From the NCBI RefSeq assembly GCF_900100455.1, contig NZ_FNCV01000003.1, positions 1 through 64,000 of the forward strand: DNA of 64,000 nt, read 5' to 3'. This document shows, in pieces, positions 25,703 through 36,010 of this stretch. The notes beneath the pieces are model-generated. The model did no database searches. It saw only the letters and a program-made list of their open reading frames with translations, and was not told the origin of the DNA. Both the position numbers and the translations under genes were made by a program. The stretch is from Roseospirillum parvum (GTDB taxonomy: Bacteria; Pseudomonadota; Alphaproteobacteria; Rhodospirillales; Rhodospirillaceae). The first letter of the stretch is position 1. Each line of letters opens with the position of its first letter.

Positions 25703-26179
25703 TCAGCTTTCCAGGGCAACGATGCGGCGGTCCATCTCGCCGGCCAGCAGGTCCTCGGCGGCGTCGCGGCTCAGGGCGTGGACGACGATCCGGTTGCCCT
25801 CCACCACCATCGACACGGTGCCCGGGGTCAGGGTGATGGCGTTGGCATAGATCACCTGACCCAGCTCGCTCTTCTCATGCGCCTCGACCTCGATCACCGA
25901 CGGCGTGATGGGCATTTTCGGCGACAGGATCAGCCGCGCCACCGCGATGTTGGCCTTGGCGATCTCCCACAGCAGCCAGCTCCAGAAGAAGAGGATGCCG
26001 CGCCCGGTCAGGTGGATCGGGTGCCCCTCCTGGTCGAGCACCTCAAGGCGTCGGGCCAGCCACACCACCAAAGCCACCGAGCCCGCGCCGAAGGCCAGGA
26101 TCAGCCACTCGGTATGTCCGGACAGCAACAGCCACAGGGCGGCCATGGTCAGGGCCAGGCTCAGGGTCTGGACAGGCAC
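25703..26179 (-). CDS. mrpE: Antiporter subunit E (MrpE)
   Basis: 158 residues. Two or three N-terminal membrane segments precede a small soluble domain with ANITVA-like AKANIAVARLILSPKMPITP and YANAITLTPGTVSM, typical of MrpE/MnhE. The GTG at 26179 is chosen because GGAGGG lies nine bases upstream. First gene of the operon E-F-G-(DUF4040)-B-C-D1-D2-small-D3, divergent from the RNase D-like gene. Confidence 0.85.
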   Translation of the reverse strand: MPVQTLSLALTMAALWLLLSGHTEWLILAFGAGSVALVVWLARRLEVLDQEGHPIHLTGRGILFFWSWLLWEIAKANIAVARLILSPKMPITPSVIEVEAHEKSELGQVIYANAITLTPGTVSMVVEGNRIVVHALSRDAAEDLLAGEMDRRIVALES

Positions 26180-26435
26180 GGGCCAGGGCCCTCCATGCAC
26201 GACACGGGAAAACGGGACAGTGCCGGCAAGGACCGGGCGGTGACCTCGGTCAGTGCCGTGCGGGCGGCCCCGAATGGGAAGAAACATCCGGGCGGTTCTA
26301 CTGTCCCCGCAACTTTCTGTCCAGAGGGGCGCGTCCGGGCGGGGCACGGCGACCCCCCATTTGCCGTTGTCCGCCCGGGGCGCCTTGGGTAGGCTGCCCC
26401 GGCCCATCCCACCAGACATCCAGAGCCCCCCCGAC

Positions 26436-27044
26436 ATGACCATCCACCTCCACGTCGGCGACCTGCCCGGCGATCTCGATCTCGGCGACCTGCTGGCCGT
26501 CGATACGGAAACCATGGGTCTCAACCCACACCGCGACCGCCTGTGCGTGGTCCAGATCTCGGCCGGCGACGGCGACGCCCACCTGGTCCACTTCCCGACT
26601 CCCGACTTCGCCGCCCCCAACCTGCGCCGGGCGCTGAACGGCAAGGGACTGATCTTCCACTACGCCCGCTTCGATCTGATGATGCTGATCCAGAACCTGG
26701 ACCTCGATCCCGGCCCGGTGTTCTGCACCAAACTCGCCTCGCGCCTGTGCCGCACCAATACCGACCGCCACGGCCTGCGCGACCTGTGCCGCGACCTGAT
26801 CGGCGTCGAGGTCAGCAAGGAACAGCAAACCTCCGACTGGGGCGCCCCCAGCCTGACCCCGGAACAACAGGCCTACGCGGCAAACGACGTGCTCCACCTG
26901 CACGCCCTGAAAGAAAAACTGGAACACCTGCTGAGCCGCGAAAATCGCGCCGAGCTGGCCGACAACTGCTTCAAATTCCTCCCCACCCGAGCCAGACTCG
27001 ACCTCGCCGGCTGGCTCGACCAGGACATCTTCGCCCACTCGTAA
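26436..27044 (+). CDS. RNase D-like 3'-5' exonuclease (single domain)
   Basis: 202 residues, only the DEDDy exonuclease domain. DTETMGLN gives the first acidic pair, HYARFDLMMLI the second motif, and YAANDVLHLH the Tyr-x3-Asp third motif. The HRDC domains of full-length RNase D are absent; short single-domain versions are common in alphaproteobacteria. Probably trims structured RNA 3' ends. ATG at 26436. Its last codons (FAHS, stop) lie in the outer arm of composite palindrome C. Confidence 0.82.
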   Translation: MTIHLHVGDLPGDLDLGDLLAVDTETMGLNPHRDRLCVVQISAGDGDAHLVHFPTPDFAAPNLRRALNGKGLIFHYARFDLMMLIQNLDLDPGPVFCTKLASRLCRTNTDRHGLRDLCRDLIGVEVSKEQQTSDWGAPSLTPEQQAYAANDVLHLHALKEKLEHLLSRENRAELADNCFKFLPTRARLDLAGWLDQDIFAHS

Positions 27045-27349
27045 CACCCCAACCCCAGGGCGACCCCACCCACCGCCCGGGAGTGTCGGAAACGCAAAGG
27101 GGCGCCGCCCCTTTGAACCCCGCTGGGGAGGCCGGGGGCCTCCCCAGACCCCACCATGAGTCAAAGCCGTGAAGAGGGCGGTATCCGAGCGCGCGCGCTC
27201 GGATACCCCCCTCTTCACGGCTTTAAGTCGCGGCGGGGGTCCGGGGGGACCCCTGGTCCCCCCGGCGGGGGTTCCAAGGGGGCAGCGCCCCCTTGGCATT
27301 GCCGGCACCCCGGGCGGTGGGTGGGTCCGTCCTGGGGTTGGGGGTGTTG

Positions 27350-27361
<12 letters not shown>
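27030..27361. repeat. Composite palindromic repeat, copy C, with mirrored gene ends
   Basis: The inner element (27095-27296) is in reverse orientation relative to A and B, around nearly the same central hairpin as B (27163-27224, one stem mismatch). Outside it, 27030-27094 and the inverse of 27297-27361 align at roughly 85 percent by eye. The arms run through both stop codons into the ends of the RNase D-like gene and purA in the same codon phase. It fills the whole 305-bp gap between the convergent genes; no gene lies in it. Confidence 0.9.
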
Positions 27362-28639
<1,278 letters not shown>

Positions 28640-28677
28640 GACAAACCTCGCCTTGATGCAGAAAAGAAAAGGGAGTG

Positions 28678-29850
28678 CTAAAGGGCGACCGGGTGGTCAC
28701 CCTCCAGCACATGATCGCAGCCCAGGCGCCGGGCCTCGGCCTTCAGGTCGGCGGCGCCGTCGAGGGCGCCCAGGGTGACGAAGCCCTGGCCGTGCAGGCG
28801 CCGGCGCAGGGCCGGGTCGGTGGCCGCCGGGACCAGCACTCGGGGGCGGGCCGGCGGCTCGGGCAGCAGTTCGGTGATGGCGTCCATGGACAGGGTCATG
28901 CCGGTCGCCGGCTCGCCCGAGGTGGCCGGGATGCCCAGCGGGGCGGGCGGCTCCAGGGTGGCCCGGTAGCGGCCGCCACGGGCCAGCTCGCCGCGTCCGC
29001 CATCGGCGAAGACGGTGAAGGCAACCCCGCTGTGGTACTCGAAGCCCCGGCTTTCCGTGGGATCGACGGTCAGGCGCAGGGTCGGGTCCTGGGCGTTCAG
29101 GCAATCGAGCACGGCGAGCAGGCGGTCGCGCAGGGTGGCCGCCTCGGCCGGCAGGTCGAGTCCGGCCAGGGCGGCGACGGCCCGTTCGGCCGGCCCCAGG
29201 GCTTCCATCAGGCCGCCGAGCAGGGCGCCGTGCGGCCCGGCCAGGGCGGCCACGGTGCCGGCGTCCTTGTGGTCCAGGGCCAGGATCAGGCTTTCGGTGG
29301 TGGCGTCATCGAGCCCCAGGCCCCGGCACACGGCGGGGACCAGGGTGGGCAGCGACAGATCGACCGAGACGCCGCCGATGCCCAGGTGCTCCAGCGCCCC
29401 GGCGGCGAGCATGATGACCTCGGCGTCGGCGGCCGGGGTGTCGGTGCCGATCAGCTCGATGCCGGCCTGGGTGAACTGGCGGCGCGGCCGAAGCTGGGTG
29501 CCTTTGACGCGCAGCACCTGCCCGGCGTAGGCCAGCCTGAGGGGGCGGGGTTCGCCGTTGAGGCGGGTGGCGGCGATGCGGGCCGCCTGGATGGTCATGT
29601 CGGCGCGCAGGCCCATCATGCGCTGCGACAGCGGGTCCATGACCCGGAAGGTGGCCGGCCCGGTGGCGGCGCCCGGGCCGCCGAGCAGGGTTTCCTCGAA
29701 CTCGATCAGCGGCGGCTTGATGCGCCGATAACCGTTGGCGGCGACGAAGCCGACCGCCGCCTCGACCGCGCGCCCCTCGATCTCGGCGCGGGGCGGCACC
29801 AGGTCTTCCAGTCCGGTTGGCAGCAGGGCCTTGTCGGCAAGCGTGGTCAT
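28678..29850 (-). CDS. hisZ: ATP phosphoribosyltransferase regulatory subunit
   Basis: 390 residues, a histidyl-tRNA-synthetase-like class II domain without the anticodon-binding part. Visible: [40 protein letters not shown] (motif 2-like) and [13 protein letters not shown]. HisZ activates short-form HisG, the first enzyme of histidine synthesis. hisG itself is not in the window. ATG at 29850 preferred over an in-frame start at 29985 because the conserved domain begins there. Confidence 0.85.
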   Translation of the reverse strand: MTTLADKALLPTGLEDLVPPRAEIEGRAVEAAVGFVAANGYRRIKPPLIEFEETLLGGPGAATGPATFRVMDPLSQRMMGLRADMTIQAARIAATRLNGEPRPLRLAYAGQVLRVKGTQLRPRRQFTQAGIELIGTDTPAADAEVIMLAAGALEHLGIGGVSVDLSLPTLVPAVCRGLGLDDATTESLILALDHKDAGTVAALAGPHGALLGGLMEALGPAERAVAALAGLDLPAEAATLRDRLLAVLDCLNAQDPTLRLTVDPTESRGFEYHSGVAFTVFADGGRGELARGGRYRATLEPPAPLGIPATSGEPATGMTLSMDAITELLPEPPARPRVLVPAATDPALRRRLHGQGFVTLGALDGAADLKAEARRLGCDHVLEGDHPVAL

Positions 29851-29953
29851 CGGCGGGGCGGGCGCTGACAGGAGAAAGAGGGAAAGGGAGGCGCCAAAAA
29901 GGCGCGCCGCTGTTCCTAACCCGTCGCGGCGGGCGGCGCAAAGGGTTTCGGGC

Positions 29954-31768
29954 TCAGCGGTAGAGGGCCTCGATGCGCGGCCCATGCGCGGCGCGGATGG
30001 CGTGGCGGCGGATTTTCATGGTCGGGGTCAGCAATCCGTTGTCGACCGAGAAGGGGTCGCCGATGATCGCGAAGCGGCGCACCTTCTCGATGCTCTGCAG
30101 GCGTCCGTTGGCCCGTTTGACGGCCGCCTCGAGGCCGGCCCGCACGGTGGGGTCGGCGGCCACTTCCTCGGGGTCCTCGGGGAGGTCGTCGCCAAACAGC
30201 TCGGCCAGCCAGCCGGGATCGGGCACCAGCAGGGCGACCAGATGCGGCCGGCGGTCGCCGTCGACCATCGCCTGGCCGATCTCGCGTTCCAGGGTGAGCG
30301 CCGATTCGACCCGCTGCGGGGCGATGTTGTCGCCGCCCGAGTTGACGATGATGTCCTTCTTGCGGTCGGTGATGGCCAGATGGCCGTCGGCCTCCAGGCG
30401 GCCGATGTCGCCGGTGTGCACCCAGCCCTCGGCGTCCAGCGCGGCCCGGGTGGCCTCGGGGTTGTTCCAGTAGCCCTGCATGACCAGCTCGCCGGCGACC
30501 AGGATTTCCCCGTCCTCGGCAATGCGCACCCGGGTGTCGACCAGCGGCGGGCCGACCGCGTCCAGGCGCACCCGGCCGGGCGGGTTGACGCTGACCACCG
30601 GCCCGGTCTCGGTCTGCCCGTAGCCCTGCAACAGGCGCATCCCGAGGGCGGTGAAGAATTCGCCGACTTCCGGGGTGAGCGGGGCGCCGCCGCTGACCAG
30701 GGCCTTCAGGCGGCCGCCGAAGCGGGCCGCCACCTTGGCCCGCACCAGCCGGTCGAGCAGTCGGTCAAGGGGGATCAGGTAGGGCGGCAGCGGCCCGGCG
30801 AGGCGCCGCCGGCCCAGGGCCAGGGCCAGTTGGAACAGCCAACGTTTCACCCGGCCCTGCTGGGCCATCGCCGACAGGGTGCGCTGGCGCAGCAATTCAT
30901 ACAGCCGGGGCACGGCGGTCATGATGGTGGGGCGCACCTCCAGCATGTTGCCGGCCAGTTTCTCGACGCTTTCGGCGTAATGGATGTGGGCCGCCACCGA
31001 CATCGGGAAGAACTGGCCGGCGGTGTGCTCGTAGGCGTGCGACAGGGGCAGGAAGGAGAGGAAGATTTCGTCGTCCAGGCCCAGGTCATTGAGCACCTGC
31101 TGGGCTCCGTGGCAGTTGTGCAGGATGGCGCCGTGGCTGGTCATCACTCCCTTGGGGGCCCCGCCGGTGCCCGAGGTGTAGATGATGCAGGCGGTGTCGG
31201 TGCGTTTCAGCCCGGCCTCGCTGGCCGGCCTGGGCTGCCCTTCGCCGGCCTTGAGCACGGCCTCCCAGGACAGGGCGCGCACCCCCTCTGGAGGCGTGTC
31301 GTCGACCGGTTCGATGAGGATCACCGTGCGGCAGGCGGTGGCCCGGGGCAGGGCGGCGAGCAACCGGGCCCCCAGGGCGGCGGTCGAGGCGATGGCGATC
31401 TCGGCCCCGCTGTCGCTCAGCAGGTGGACCAGATCGTCCACCGTGTGGGTGACATAGGCCGGGGTGGTGATGCCGCCGGCGCTCATGATGGCGAGATCGG
31501 CGATCAGCCATTCCGGGCGGTTTTCCGACAGCAAAAGGACGCGCTGGCCGGGCCGCGCTCCCTGCGCCACCAGCCCGGCGGCCAGATGGTCCACCTGCTC
31601 GGCCACCGCGCCCCAGCTCTGGGCCTGCCAGCGGCCCTGGCGGCGTTGGCTGATCAGCGGGCGCTCGGGGTGGCGCGCCACCTGGCGGCGGAACAGGTCG
31701 AGCAGGCTGTCGCAGGCGCGGCAGTCGACGGCGTGTTCCGGCAGCGCGGCGGGGGGGGTGGCGGTCAT
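29954..31768 (-). CDS. Long-chain fatty-acyl-CoA ligase (AMP-forming)
   Basis: 604 residues of the ANL superfamily. The adenylate-binding P-loop reads IIYTSGTGGAPKGVMTSH, followed by LQGYGQTETGPVVSVN and WVHTGDIGRLEADGHLAITD then RKKDIIVNSGGDNIAPQRVE. These mark the bacterial FAA1/LACS-like group that activates long-chain fatty acids with ATP and CoA. The P-loop has Gly where many members have a second Thr. ATG at 31768 fits the family N-terminus; upstream in-frame sequence is not conserved. It is divergent from pepF. Confidence 0.85.
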   Translation of the reverse strand: MTATPPAALPEHAVDCRACDSLLDLFRRQVARHPERPLISQRRQGRWQAQSWGAVAEQVDHLAAGLVAQGARPGQRVLLLSENRPEWLIADLAIMSAGGITTPAYVTHTVDDLVHLLSDSGAEIAIASTAALGARLLAALPRATACRTVILIEPVDDTPPEGVRALSWEAVLKAGEGQPRPASEAGLKRTDTACIIYTSGTGGAPKGVMTSHGAILHNCHGAQQVLNDLGLDDEIFLSFLPLSHAYEHTAGQFFPMSVAAHIHYAESVEKLAGNMLEVRPTIMTAVPRLYELLRQRTLSAMAQQGRVKRWLFQLALALGRRRLAGPLPPYLIPLDRLLDRLVRAKVAARFGGRLKALVSGGAPLTPEVGEFFTALGMRLLQGYGQTETGPVVSVNPPGRVRLDAVGPPLVDTRVRIAEDGEILVAGELVMQGYWNNPEATRAALDAEGWVHTGDIGRLEADGHLAITDRKKDIIVNSGGDNIAPQRVESALTLEREIGQAMVDGDRRPHLVALLVPDPGWLAELFGDDLPEDPEEVAADPTVRAGLEAAVKRANGRLQSIEKVRRFAIIGDPFSVDNGLLTPTMKIRRHAIRAAHGPRIEALYR

Positions 31769-31951
31769 GCGCGGGCTCCTGGATGGATAGGGGACCGGTC
31801 GGGGCATCCCGTCCGACCTAATTTATGGTTTATCCCGGCCGCCGGCCATAGGCTGGCGCCGGGACAACGTACGGCCGGCTTGTGAGGCGCCGGCCCGGCC
31901 CCCATATCAGCCGCCGACCCGAACCGGAACCACATCAGGACCCGACCCGCA

Positions 31952-33781
31952 ATGCCAGGCTTTTCCCCCGTCCCCCTCCGCGAAACCGCCGAGACCGCCG
32001 CCGTGGCCGGTGCGGGCGGGCTGCCCGAATGGGACCTTTCGGACCTCTATCCGGCCCCGGATTCGCCGCAACTGGCGGCCGACTTCCAGCGCGCCGCCGA
32101 GGAAGCCGAGGCCTTCGCCGAGGCCTATCAGGGGCGCATCGCGGCGCTCTCCGGGGTCGCCTTCGGGCAGGCCCTGGTTGCCTACGAAACCCTGTCGGAA
32201 CGCCTGCAACGGATTATGAGCTACGCCCAGTTGGTGCACGCGGCCAGCGTCTCCGACCCGGCGGTGGGGCGCTTCTATCAGGACGCCCAGGAACGGGCGA
32301 CCGACATTTCCAGCCGCATCCTGTTCTTCACCCTGGAAATCAACCGGCTGGAGGACGTGGACCTGGCGGCCAAGCTGGTCGATTCGGTGGCCGCCCGCTA
32401 CCGGCCGTGGCTTGAGGACCTGCGCCTGTTCAAGGAGCACCAGCTCTCCGACGATCAGGAGCGGCTGCTGCACGAAAAGGCGGTCAGCGGGCGCAACGCC
32501 TGGATCCGCCTGTTCGACGAGACCATGGCCGATTTGCGCATCCCGCTCGATGGCGGCGAGCCGGCCACCCTGACCGAGGCGCTGGACCGCCTGTCCGACC
32601 CCGAGCCGGCCCAGCGGCGGGCCGCCGGCAAGGCCATCGGCGAGACCCTGGCCGAGCGCGGCCGGCTGTTCGCCCTGGTCACCAACACCCTGGCCAAGGA
32701 CAAGGAGATCGAGGACCGCTGGCGCAACTACGCCCACCCGATGGCCTCGCGCAACCTGTCCAATCTGGTCGAGGACGAGGTGGTGGATGCCCTGCTTTCG
32801 GCGGTCCAGGACAGCTATGGCCGGCTGTCGCACCGCTATTACGCCATCAAGGCCGGCTGGATGGGCCAGGGCGGCAGGCTCGACTGGTGGGACCGCAACG
32901 CCCCGCTGCCCGACGACGATGACCGCCGCTTTTCCTGGGACGAGGCGCGCGACACCGTGCTTTCGGCCTATCACGCCTTCTCGCCCGATCTGGCGGCGAT
33001 CGGCCGGCGCTTCTTCGACAACGCCTGGATCGATGCCCCGGCGCGGGCCGGCAAGGCGGGCGGGGCCTTCGCCCATCCCACGGTGCCCGGGGCCCATCCC
33101 TACCTGCTGCTCAACTACATGGGCCGCACCCGCGACGTGATGACCCTGGCCCACGAGCTGGGCCACGGGGTGCATCAGGTGCTGGCCGCCGGGCAGGGCG
33201 CGTTGATGGCCGACACCCCGCTGACCCTGGCCGAGACGGCCAGCGTGTTCGGCGAGATGATGACCTTCCGCGCCATGCTCGATCAGGCCACCGACCCCAG
33301 GCAGCGGCGCACCATGCTGGCCGGCAAGGTCGAGGACATGCTGAACACGGTGGTCCGTCAGGTCGCCTTCTGCCAGTTCGAGAAGCGGGTCCACGAGGCG
33401 CGTCGCGGCGGCGAGGTCGAGGTGGGCCGGTTGTGCGACATCTGGATGCAGGTGCAGGAGGAAAGCCTCGGCCCGGCCTTGCGTTTCGACAATGACTACC
33501 GCTTTTTCTGGGCTTATATCCCGCACTTCATCCACTCGCCGTTCTATGTCTACGCCTATGCCTTCGGCGATTGTCTGGTGAACAGCCTGTACGACGTTTA
33601 TCAGCGCGGCGAGGTGTCCGGGTTCCAGGACAAGTACATGGACATGCTGCGCGCCGGCGGCACCCTGCGCCATGGCGCGCTGCTCGCCCCCTTCGGCCTG
33701 GATGCCGCCGATCCGGACTTCTGGAAGCGCGGCCTGACGGTTCTGGAGGGCTTCATCGACGAACTGGAAGAGGTTGCCTGA
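31952..33781 (+). CDS. pepF: M3-family oligoendopeptidase F
   Basis: 609 residues. The zinc site HELGHGVHQ lies within MTLAHELGHGVHQVLAAG; a downstream glutamate occurs in LAETASVFGEMMTF. The C-terminal FIHSPFYVYAYAFGDCLV is typical of M3B peptidases. A cytosolic metallopeptidase that degrades short peptides. ATG at 31952. The ABC1 kinase gene follows after nine bases, so the two are co-expressed. Confidence 0.9.
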   Translation: MPGFSPVPLRETAETAAVAGAGGLPEWDLSDLYPAPDSPQLAADFQRAAEEAEAFAEAYQGRIAALSGVAFGQALVAYETLSERLQRIMSYAQLVHAASVSDPAVGRFYQDAQERATDISSRILFFTLEINRLEDVDLAAKLVDSVAARYRPWLEDLRLFKEHQLSDDQERLLHEKAVSGRNAWIRLFDETMADLRIPLDGGEPATLTEALDRLSDPEPAQRRAAGKAIGETLAERGRLFALVTNTLAKDKEIEDRWRNYAHPMASRNLSNLVEDEVVDALLSAVQDSYGRLSHRYYAIKAGWMGQGGRLDWWDRNAPLPDDDDRRFSWDEARDTVLSAYHAFSPDLAAIGRRFFDNAWIDAPARAGKAGGAFAHPTVPGAHPYLLLNYMGRTRDVMTLAHELGHGVHQVLAAGQGALMADTPLTLAETASVFGEMMTFRAMLDQATDPRQRRTMLAGKVEDMLNTVVRQVAFCQFEKRVHEARRGGEVEVGRLCDIWMQVQEESLGPALRFDNDYRFFWAYIPHFIHSPFYVYAYAFGDCLVNSLYDVYQRGEVSGFQDKYMDMLRAGGTLRHGALLAPFGLDAADPDFWKRGLTVLEGFIDELEEVA

Positions 33782-33790
33782 GCAAGCGCC

Positions 33791-35194
33791 ATGGCCGATC
33801 CCGCGAACACCTCCCGCCCGCCCCGCGACAGCGAGCGCAACAGCCTCGGCGGACGCTTCAAGCGCTATGCCCAGGTGGGCACCAGCATGTCCGGCGTTGC
33901 CGCGCGCATGGCCGGCGAGCGCTACCTTGGCCTGAAGGGCGACAAGTCGCGCCAGGCCGGCGAGCTGAAGGCGGCGCTGGGCGGCCTCAAGGGGCCTTTG
34001 ATGAAGGTGGCCCAGATCCTCTCCACCATCCCCGACGCGGTGCCCGAGGAGTACGCCGCCGAGCTGGGCCAGCTTCAGGCCAACGCGCCGCACATGGGCT
34101 GGCCCTTCGTCAAGCGCCGCATGAGCGCCGAGCTGGGCCCCGACTGGGAGCGCCGCTTCGAAAGCTTCGAGCGCGAGGCCGCCGCCGCCGCCTCGCTGGG
34201 GCAGGTGCACCGGGCGGTCGCCGTCGATGGGCGCCGGCTGGCCTTGAAGCTCCAGTATCCGGACATGGCCTCGGTGGTCGAGGCGGACCTCAAGCAGCTC
34301 AAGCTGATCTTCTCGTTGCAGCGGCGCTACGACCCCAGCATCGACAGCTCCGACCTGCACGGCGAGATCGCCGACCGCCTGCGCGAGGAGTTGGACTACG
34401 ACCGCGAGGCGCGCAACATGCGCCTGTATCGCTACATGCTGCGCGAGGAAGGCGGCGTGCACCTGCCCGAGCCGGTGCCCGAGCTGTCCACCCGCCGCCT
34501 GCTGGCCATGACCTGGCTCGACGGCACGCCGCTGCTCGACCAGAAGGGCGCCCCGCAGGAACAGCGCAACGCCCTGGCCCACAGCATGTTCCGGGCCTGG
34601 TACGTGCCCTTCTACAATTACGGGGTGATCCACGGCGATCCGCACCTCGGCAATTATCAGGTGCGGGCCGACGGGACCTCGATCAACCTTCTGGACTTCG
34701 GGGCGATCCGCGTCTTCCGGCCCACCTTCGTCCACGGGGTGCTGGAGCTTTACCACGCGCTGAACGATGACGACCGCGACCGGGCCGTGCATGCCTACGA
34801 AAGCTGGGGCTTCACCAACCTGACCCACGAGGTGGTCGATGTCCTGAACCTGTGGGCCGGCTTCCTCTACGCGCCGCTGCTCGAGGACCGGCCGCGCCTG
34901 ATCAACGAGACCCACGGCGGCACCTACGGCCGCGAGGTGGCGCGCCAGGTCCACCAGCGCCTGCGCGAGGTGGGCGGGGTGCGCATCCCGCGCGAGTTCG
35001 TGCTGATGGACCGCGCCGCCTTGGGGCTGGGCAGCGTCTTTTTGCACCTGTCGGCCAACATCAACTGGCACCAGATGTTCTGGGAGCTGGTCAAGGACTT
35101 CGATGTCGAGGTGCTGGCCCAACGCCAGGCCGAGGCGCTGGCCCAGGCCGGCCTGACCACCGACGCCGACCACCACACCGTACGCCGCGACTAG
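33791..35194 (+). CDS. ABC1/UbiB-family atypical kinase
   Basis: 467 residues of the AarF/UbiB/ABC1 family. The alanine-rich loop AAAAASLGQVHRA that replaces a P-loop is present, as are the VIHGDPHLGNYQV catalytic segment and LLDFGAIR (DFG). The diagnostic KxGQ motif reads KVAQ here (LMKVAQILSTIPDAVPEEYA). Family members support ubiquinone synthesis or lipid metabolism; no ubi gene is adjacent. No C-terminal membrane anchor is obvious. The TAG stop is also the first three bases of palindrome c. Confidence 0.82.
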   Translation: MADPANTSRPPRDSERNSLGGRFKRYAQVGTSMSGVAARMAGERYLGLKGDKSRQAGELKAALGGLKGPLMKVAQILSTIPDAVPEEYAAELGQLQANAPHMGWPFVKRRMSAELGPDWERRFESFEREAAAAASLGQVHRAVAVDGRRLALKLQYPDMASVVEADLKQLKLIFSLQRRYDPSIDSSDLHGEIADRLREELDYDREARNMRLYRYMLREEGGVHLPEPVPELSTRRLLAMTWLDGTPLLDQKGAPQEQRNALAHSMFRAWYVPFYNYGVIHGDPHLGNYQVRADGTSINLLDFGAIRVFRPTFVHGVLELYHALNDDDRDRAVHAYESWGFTNLTHEVVDVLNLWAGFLYAPLLEDRPRLINETHGGTYGREVARQVHQRLREVGGVRIPREFVLMDRAALGLGSVFLHLSANINWHQMFWELVKDFDVEVLAQRQAEALAQAGLTTDADHHTVRRD

Positions 35195-35256
35195 AGCCGA
35201 GAGCGAAAAATCGGAACCACTTGGTGGTTCCCGATTTTTCGCTCAGATCGGCTCTA
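35192..35256. repeat. TAGAGC-type palindrome c
   Basis: TAGAGCCGA to a closing TCGGCTCTA with inner arms GAGCGAAAAATCGG..CCGATTTTTCGCTC (loop region AACCACTTGGTGGTT). Its first three bases are the stop codon of the ABC1 kinase gene. Paired with palindrome d. Confidence 0.85.
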
Positions 35257-35267
35257 CACCTGAAATC

Positions 35268-35328
35268 GAGAGCAGATCGCGCCCAATCTGAATCGCTTGG
35301 CGATTCAGATTGGGCGCGATCTGCTCTA
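35268..35328. repeat. TAGAGC-type palindrome d
   Basis: Nearly perfect 61-bp palindrome with arms AGAGCAGATCGCGCCCAATC.. and loop CTTGG. The arms are those of palindrome a at 16.47 kb. Lies 11 bp after palindrome c. Confidence 0.88.
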
Positions 35329-35415
35329 GGCGACGCCGGCCCGGGCCGGGTAATCGCCCCCGGCCCTGTGCGAAAAACGCTTTGAATCCGCCGAGTCGCG
35401 TGATTCAATGGCGGC

Positions 35416-35991
35416 ATGTGGAAGGCATTTTCATGGCTCCTGGTCGGGGGTCTGCTGGCCGGTTGCGCCAGCCCCCCGCCACCCCCCGCCACGTCGACGG
35501 CCAAGGCGCCGCCGGCGCCCGTCGCCGTGCCGGGGCCGGTTGCCTCGCCGCTCAGGCCGTTCCATCACGACGGCGGTTTCCTGCAATGCGTCCCCTACGC
35601 CCGCGAGGTGTCCGGGGTGCGCATCTTCGGCGATGCCTGGACCTGGTGGGACAAGGCCGAAGGCGCCTACCCCCGGGGCAGCCAGCCCCGGGTCGGCGCG
35701 GTGCTGGCCTTCGGCAAGTCGCGGGTGCTCAGGCTGGGCCACGTGGCGGTGGTGTCGCGGCTGGTCGGCGCGCGGGAGCTGACGGTCACCCACGCCAACT
35801 GGGGCTCGACCAAGGCGACCCGGGGGGTGATCCACCACGACCAGCCGGTGATCGACGTCAGCCCGGACAACGACTGGACCCGGGTTCGCCTGATGAACAC
35901 CGCCGGCGGGTTCGGCAAGGTCTATCCGGCGCTGGGCTTCATCTACCCCGACGATATCTACCCCGACGAGGCCCAGCAGGCGGCCCGCTGA
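35416..35991 (+). CDS. CHAP-domain lipoprotein (putative peptidoglycan amidase)
   Basis: 191 residues. Lipoprotein signal with lipobox LLAGC (Cys17), then a Pro/Ala-rich linker. The CHAP (NlpC/P60-like) domain has the catalytic-type cysteine in LQCVPYAREVSG, a histidine in LGHVAVVSR and THANWGS. CHAP enzymes cleave peptidoglycan amide bonds. It is envelope-anchored and may remodel the wall. Stand-alone gene between the palindrome pair and a convergent chemoreceptor. Confidence 0.8.
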   Translation: MWKAFSWLLVGGLLAGCASPPPPPATSTAKAPPAPVAVPGPVASPLRPFHHDGGFLQCVPYAREVSGVRIFGDAWTWWDKAEGAYPRGSQPRVGAVLAFGKSRVLRLGHVAVVSRLVGARELTVTHANWGSTKATRGVIHHDQPVIDVSPDNDWTRVRLMNTAGGFGKVYPALGFIYPDDIYPDEAQQAAR

Positions 35992-36010
35992 TTCCTGCCC
36001 GCCACCTGCT

